From positions 1 to 64,000 of the forward strand of contig NZ_NIVQ01000017.1 in assembly GCF_002811245.1 (NCBI RefSeq): 64,000 nucleotides of DNA, written 5' to 3'. The notes below the pieces were generated by a model that was given only the letters and a program-made list of their open reading frames with translations, did not search any database and had not been told where the DNA came from. This DNA is from Vibrio salilacus. Lineage in GTDB: Bacteria > Pseudomonadota > Gammaproteobacteria > Enterobacterales > Vibrionaceae. Made by a program: the position numbers and the translations under genes. Below, in pieces: positions 60,507 through 64,000 of this stretch (the first letter of the stretch is position 1; each line of letters opens with the position of its first letter).

Positions 60507-61508
60507 ATGAATCCTGACAATACTAGTAAATACGCCGCAAATCGCTTTTCCATTGCCCCGATGCTCGATTGGACCGACCGTCATTGTCGATACTTTCATC
60601 GCTTGCTGACTAGTGAAACCTTGTTGTATACCGAGATGGTCACAACCGGTGCGATCATCCATGGTAAAGGTGATTTTCTCGCTTATAACCAAGAAGAGCA
60701 TCCCGTGGCGTTGCAGCTTGGTGGTTCAAACCCTCAAGACTTGGCAACCTGTGCCAAACTTGCCGCTGAACGTGGTTACGACGAAATTAACCTTAATGTC
60801 GGTTGCCCGTCTGACCGAGTGCAAAATGGTCGCTTTGGTGCATGCTTGATGGCAGACCCTAAACTGGTGGCGGAGTGCGTTGCTGCGATGCGTGAAGTGG
60901 TTGATGTGCCGGTGACGGTTAAAACCCGTATTGGTATTGATGACCAAGACTCCTACCAGTTTTTAACTGACTTTGTTTCTATCGTTTCAGAACAAGGTGG
61001 TTGCGATCAGTTTACGATTCATGCGCGTAAAGCGTGGTTATCCGGACTAAGCCCGAAAGAGAACCGCGAGATCCCGCCGTTGGATTATCCGCGTGCCTAT
61101 CAGTTGAAGAAAGACTTCTCTCACCTGACGATTGCGGTCAATGGCGGCGTGAAAACATTAGCCGATACTCAAGCGCACTTAGAGCATTTAGATGGTGTTA
61201 TGGTGGGCCGTGAAGCATATCAAAATCCATACATCTTATCGGAAGTGGATCAGTTGATCTTTGGCTTAGATAAACCCGTCAAGAAGCGTCGCCAAGTGGT
61301 GGAAGAGATGTATCCATACATCGAACAACAACTGACTCAAGGTGCTTATCTTGGCCACATTACTCGCCATATGTTGGGACTGTTCCAAAACATGCCGGGT
61401 GCGCGCCAATGGCGTCGTTACATTAGTGAAAATGCACACAAACCGGGGTCGGGTATTGAAGTGGTTCAAACGGCACTGGCGAAGATCCCGCAACAGTTAG
61501 ATGTGTAA
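60507..61508 (+). CDS. dusA: tRNA-dihydrouridine(20/20a) synthase
   Basis: 333 residues, FMN-dependent TIM-barrel enzyme that makes dihydrouridine at tRNA positions 20 and 20a. Visible motifs: [20 protein letters not shown] at the start, the catalytic Cys in [20 protein letters not shown] (~98), [18 protein letters not shown] and [12 protein letters not shown]. The 5' end of dusA is a known integration site for a family of prophages and islands, and a broken integrase gene lies directly upstream. pspG follows, the same order as in E. coli. Confidence 0.96.
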   Translation: MNPDNTSKYAANRFSIAPMLDWTDRHCRYFHRLLTSETLLYTEMVTTGAIIHGKGDFLAYNQEEHPVALQLGGSNPQDLATCAKLAAERGYDEINLNVGCPSDRVQNGRFGACLMADPKLVAECVAAMREVVDVPVTVKTRIGIDDQDSYQFLTDFVSIVSEQGGCDQFTIHARKAWLSGLSPKENREIPPLDYPRAYQLKKDFSHLTIAVNGGVKTLADTQAHLEHLDGVMVGREAYQNPYILSEVDQLIFGLDKPVKKRRQVVEEMYPYIEQQLTQGAYLGHITRHMLGLFQNMPGARQWRRYISENAHKPGSGIEVVQTALAKIPQQLDV

Positions 61509-61534
61509 AAAATACCTACTTAGTGAGTATTTTT
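61507..61534 (+). terminator. Probable terminator of dusA
   Basis: AAAAAATAC near 61507 is complementary to GTATTTTT at 61527-61534; AT-rich stem with a T-run. Weak. Confidence 0.5.
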
Positions 61535-61621
61535 GACCACTCTGAATGGTTATTAACAGCATCTTTCGTTGGTGCTCTTTTTTTATTGTTACTTTTCAGC
61601 ATCTTGAATATTCCTCTAAGT

Positions 61622-61637
61622 TGGCACATATCCTGAT
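61622..61637 (+). promoter_or_regulatory. Sigma54-type promoter of pspG
   Basis: TTGGCAC (61621-61627) followed, after GG-N10, by GA at 61635-61636, close to the -24/-12 pattern TGGCAC-N5-TTGCA (GG-N10-GC), with the -12 GC replaced by GA. PspG is sigma54- and PspF-dependent in E. coli. Confidence 0.6.
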
Positions 61638-61665
61638 ATAAGTGAATCAAACGAAGGAGAATCAT

Positions 61666-61875
61666 ATGTTTGAATTGATCTTTATATTGGTATTTGGCGC
61701 GACCTTGTTAGTAACAGGGGTTACCATGGTGACCGTGATTGCTGGTGTTGCATTTTCGCTAGTTGTGATGGTGCTACTCGGAATGCTCAGTGTAGCATTC
61801 AAGTTGTTGCCGTGGTTGATTGTGATCGCTATCGGTATTTGGTTTTTCAAGAACCATGTTGCCCAATCAAGGTAG
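61666..61875 (+). CDS. pspG: Phage shock protein G
   Basis: 69 residues from the ATG at 61666, after AAGGAG. Small inner-membrane protein with two hydrophobic segments (MFELIFILVFGATLLVTGVT and VVMVLLGMLSVAFKLLPWLI), ending FFKNHVAQSR. It belongs to the Psp membrane stress response. The dusA-pspG order is the same as in E. coli. Confidence 0.9.
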   Translation: MFELIFILVFGATLLVTGVTMVTVIAGVAFSLVVMVLLGMLSVAFKLLPWLIVIAIGIWFFKNHVAQSR

Positions 61876-61991
61876 ATAAAAACGCACGAGCTAACATAAT
61901 GACTATGATAGAATTGTGACCAAATCGTATCTATCCGTTTTTAGCTTTGCGCGGTTTGCGGTGCTGATACACTACTTGGAGAATCTATCTG

Positions 61992-62639
61992 ATGGGTTTA
62001 AAAACCACCATTGCTTTAGCGGCTATTGTCTCGGCATCAGCGTATGCAGAGCCATCTTTAACAACCAAAGTCGGTGCTGAAGTGTGGTTACCAGATACTA
62101 AAGTGAATGGCGTGAGGAAAAAAGCAGATACGACGGGTAGTGTCTTTGTGGCAATTGAGCATGATGTTCGTTATGCGCCGGACGCACGTATTCGTTACTC
62201 TAAAGTGGATGCAGATTACACTGCGTTCAATAAGTTAGATCTGACTCTTTATTATCGCGTGTTAGAGCATGACTTAATGCACTTTGATGCTGGTCTTACG
62301 TTCAGTGATTTGGCCAATACTAAATACCTCAATCCAGAAGATGGCGCTCGTGCGACATTTGATAAAACCATTTGGGCTTGGTATGGCTATGCGGAGTTAA
62401 CTGTCCCCAATACGAATGTCGATATTATTGGTGAAATGAATTTTGGTGACAGTAGCGGCATCAAGAGCACCGATTTGATGGCGGGCGTGCAATATCGTCT
62501 ACCGTTAGGCAGTAATACGCTAGCGATTCGTGGTGGTTACCGAGTCATTGATTTGGAATCTGAAGCATTTCCTAATACTAGTGGTGACCCTTTCGTGTTT
62601 GCCAATGGCTTTTTCGTTGGTGCTGAGTTCGCTTTTTAA
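61992..62639 (+). CDS. TIGR04219 family outer membrane beta-barrel protein
   Basis: 215 residues. Signal peptide MGLKTTIALAAIVSASAYA precedes a beta-barrel rich in alternating aromatic/polar strands (GSVFVAIEHDVRYAPDARIR; KLDLTLYYRVLEHDLMHFD; LAIRGGYRVIDLES) ending in the barrel-typical FFVGAEFAF. Function of the family is unknown. A terminator follows. Confidence 0.85.
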   Translation: MGLKTTIALAAIVSASAYAEPSLTTKVGAEVWLPDTKVNGVRKKADTTGSVFVAIEHDVRYAPDARIRYSKVDADYTAFNKLDLTLYYRVLEHDLMHFDAGLTFSDLANTKYLNPEDGARATFDKTIWAWYGYAELTVPNTNVDIIGEMNFGDSSGIKSTDLMAGVQYRLPLGSNTLAIRGGYRVIDLESEAFPNTSGDPFVFANGFFVGAEFAF

Positions 62640-62662
62640 CTCGTTCAATCAGTTGATACTAG

Positions 62663-62692
62663 AAACGTCGCAATATAATGCGGCGTTTTTTT
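62663..62692 (+). terminator. Terminator after the TIGR04219 gene
   Basis: ACGTCGCA (62665-62672) pairs with TGCGGCGT (62679-62686) with one T-G wobble, followed by T7. Confidence 0.8.
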
Positions 62693-62790
62693 ATATCCAT
62701 TTGTTATATCTATCGATTTTCATTTAGCACTTTTTCCGTGTTTAGCCATGCTTAGTAAGGGAACGTCTATCAGCTCGAGAAAGGAATCTC

Positions 62791-63021
62791 ATGACCATTA
62801 CTGAACTAAGAAACTTATATCGAGAACAACAGTTAGTTGAGGCTATCATCGAGCCTTCCGCACAGGAAGGGCATTGGATTGTTGAATTTCGTCACGCGCG
62901 TGGTGGTTTTGTTCTATTAACCGATTCTAATGGAGAAGAGTGCCATTATTTAGACCTTGATCTTGCGTCTAAATCAGCGATGGCAGTGGGCTTTAAACAA
63001 GTTCGTGTTGAAGCGAAATAG
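62791..63021 (+). CDS. Small conserved protein of unknown function upstream of cysJ
   Basis: 76 residues, AGAAAGGAA ribosome site. Soluble, mixed alpha/beta (MTITELRNLYREQQLVEAII; HWIVEFRHARGGFVLLTDSN; DLDLASKSAMAVGFKQVRVE). A compact fold with one Cys in GEECHYLDLD. I do not recognise a named family. It is separated from cysJ by 126 bp, so a role in sulfur metabolism is not implied. Confidence 0.65.
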   Translation: MTITELRNLYREQQLVEAIIEPSAQEGHWIVEFRHARGGFVLLTDSNGEECHYLDLDLASKSAMAVGFKQVRVEAK

Positions 63022-63147
63022 TGTGTGCTGCGGTTTTTTTCTCCGTTCTTTAATTCAAAAAGTTATAAAACATTCACTTCTATTCTTTCTTGTTATTAAA
63101 GAGAGTGGTTAATCTATCATCACGCAATGAATAGGGATGTCGAGACC

Positions 63148-64000
63148 ATGTCTTTAAACAAGAACGTGTCCTCTCAAGGAAACACGCCACAAGAACTTCC
63201 ATCTATCGCTGCTCCGCTCAATGATATGCAGTTGAGCGCTTTGCAGCAAAGTATGGCCGATCTATCTCCTCAGCAGTTAGCATGGGTAAGTGGCTACTTC
63301 TGGGGATTATCACAAACACAAACCGGGGCGGCTTCAGGCTCAGTCAGCCAAGCTGTGGCTGCAGTAGCGGCTAAGCCTGCGGGGAAGTTATCAATTATAT
63401 ACGCTTCCCAGACTGGCAATGCGAAAGGCGTTGCTGAAGCGCTAGAGCAAGAAGCCAGAGCACTAGGTATTACCGCAGAGTTGTTTGATGCCAATGACTA
63501 CAAAGGTAAAAACTTAGCGAAAGAAACCTACGTTATTATCGTTGCCTCAACCAATGGTGAAGGTGAAGCGCCAGATAATGCGATTGAATTACACGAGTTT
63601 CTTCAATCGAAGAAAGCCCCTAAATTAGTCAATCTTCAATATGGTGTGATTGGGTTAGGTGATTCAAGTTACGAGTTCTTTTGCCAAACGGGTAAAGACT
63701 TTGATGCCTACCTGGCTAAATTGGGCGCGACACCTTTTATTGACCGTATCGATTGTGATGTCGATTACGATGCCTCCGTCTCTGAATGGCGCAGCAAAGC
63801 GTTAGAGTCTGTCAAGCAAGCACTCGCTTCGGGCTCAGAGGCTGACATCGTGCAGTTACCTGTCGGTCAGGCTGTTGCAGGTCACTCTCTTTATAATAAG
63901 CAACATCCGTATACGGCAACCTTGTTGACGAGCCAAAAGATCACGGGGCGAGATTCAGGTAAAGACGTTCGCCATATTGAGATTGATCTTGAAGGTTCAG
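63148..64000 (+). CDS. cysJ: Sulfite reductase (NADPH) flavoprotein alpha-component, 5' part
   Basis: 284 codons are present and the gene runs off the right edge. The start is taken at the ATG at 63148 ([11 protein letters not shown]); an in-frame ATG at 63127 lacks a ribosome site. After a linker, the flavodoxin-like FMN domain (~residues 73-215) shows [34 protein letters not shown], and [20 protein letters not shown]. The FAD-binding domain begins at the edge ([16 protein letters not shown]...). CysJ passes NADPH electrons to CysI, which holds siroheme made via CobA, encoded at 51.4 kb. Confidence 0.95.
   Translation, partial: MSLNKNVSSQGNTPQELPSIAAPLNDMQLSALQQSMADLSPQQLAWVSGYFWGLSQTQTGAASGSVSQAVAAVAAKPAGKLSIIYASQTGNAKGVAEALEQEARALGITAELFDANDYKGKNLAKETYVIIVASTNGEGEAPDNAIELHEFLQSKKAPKLVNLQYGVIGLGDSSYEFFCQTGKDFDAYLAKLGATPFIDRIDCDVDYDASVSEWRSKALESVKQALASGSEADIVQLPVGQAVAGHSLYNKQHPYTATLLTSQKITGRDSGKDVRHIEIDLEGS

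Noticed and set aside
60420-60701. 93-codon minus-strand frame over the dusA start
   Set aside because: Antisense to the conserved dusA N-terminus; the real minus-strand signal begins at the integrase start at 60396.

Overview
The window is chromosomal DNA from a marine Vibrio, most likely chromosome 1. The evidence is the Vibrio-type order of housekeeping genes, a MotX component of a sodium-driven flagellar motor next to purA and rnr, kefGB-yheV-slyD facing yheS-yheT-yheU-prkB-crp, and complete S10, spc and alpha ribosomal operons with gammaproteobacterial protein lengths. No tRNA, rRNA, CRISPR array or intact transposase gene was seen.

Layout. 0.2-1.7 kb: a run of six very small genes of unknown function, two of them tandem paralogues. 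1.7-5.1 kb: a patchwork built around two ~200-bp terminal-inverted-repeat elements that flank a PAS/CZB chemoreceptor, then a perfect 23-bp hairpin, a small orphan gene and the severed DNA-binding tail of a sigma54-type regulator. 5.1-9.3 kb: a two-gene lipoprotein operon carrying DUF1566 domains and a fused di-heme cytochrome c peroxidase. 9.6-15.4 kb: pabA, then argD-astA-astD for arginine metabolism and a DUF1338 enzyme. 15.6-21.1 kb: crp, prkB, yheU, yheT, a TIGR02444 gene and yheS on the minus strand. 21.3-31.4 kb: kefG-kefB-yheV-slyD, an isoaspartyl peptidase, purA, motX (behind a near-consensus sigma28 promoter), rnr and rlmB. 31.6-45.6 kb: the S10, spc and alpha operons, including secY, rpmJ and rpoA, with their leader regions. 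45.7-51.2 kb: fklB, a ytfB/OapA protein, an EamA transporter, an elaA-type acetyltransferase, a Crp-family regulator and cpdB. 51.4-57.1 kb: cobA-cysD-cysN-SLC13 permease-cysC, which import and activate sulfate and supply siroheme precursor. 57.1-58.1 kb: cheX and zur. 58.1-60.4 kb: a decayed integrative element with cargo remnants and a broken tyrosine recombinase, lying directly upstream of dusA. 60.5-64 kb: dusA, pspG (sigma54-type promoter), a TIGR04219 outer-membrane protein, a small unknown gene and the start of cysJ, which resumes sulfate assimilation.

Most of the window is ordinary core genome. The parts that deserve attention are the left 9 kb (small-gene cassette, non-autonomous repeats, chimeric regulator remnant, DUF1566/peroxidase lipoproteins) and the 58.1-60.4 kb island remnant. 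I found no clearly recognisable new defence or mobile system. The small-gene cassette is the best candidate for something undescribed, but its function cannot be read from the sequence.
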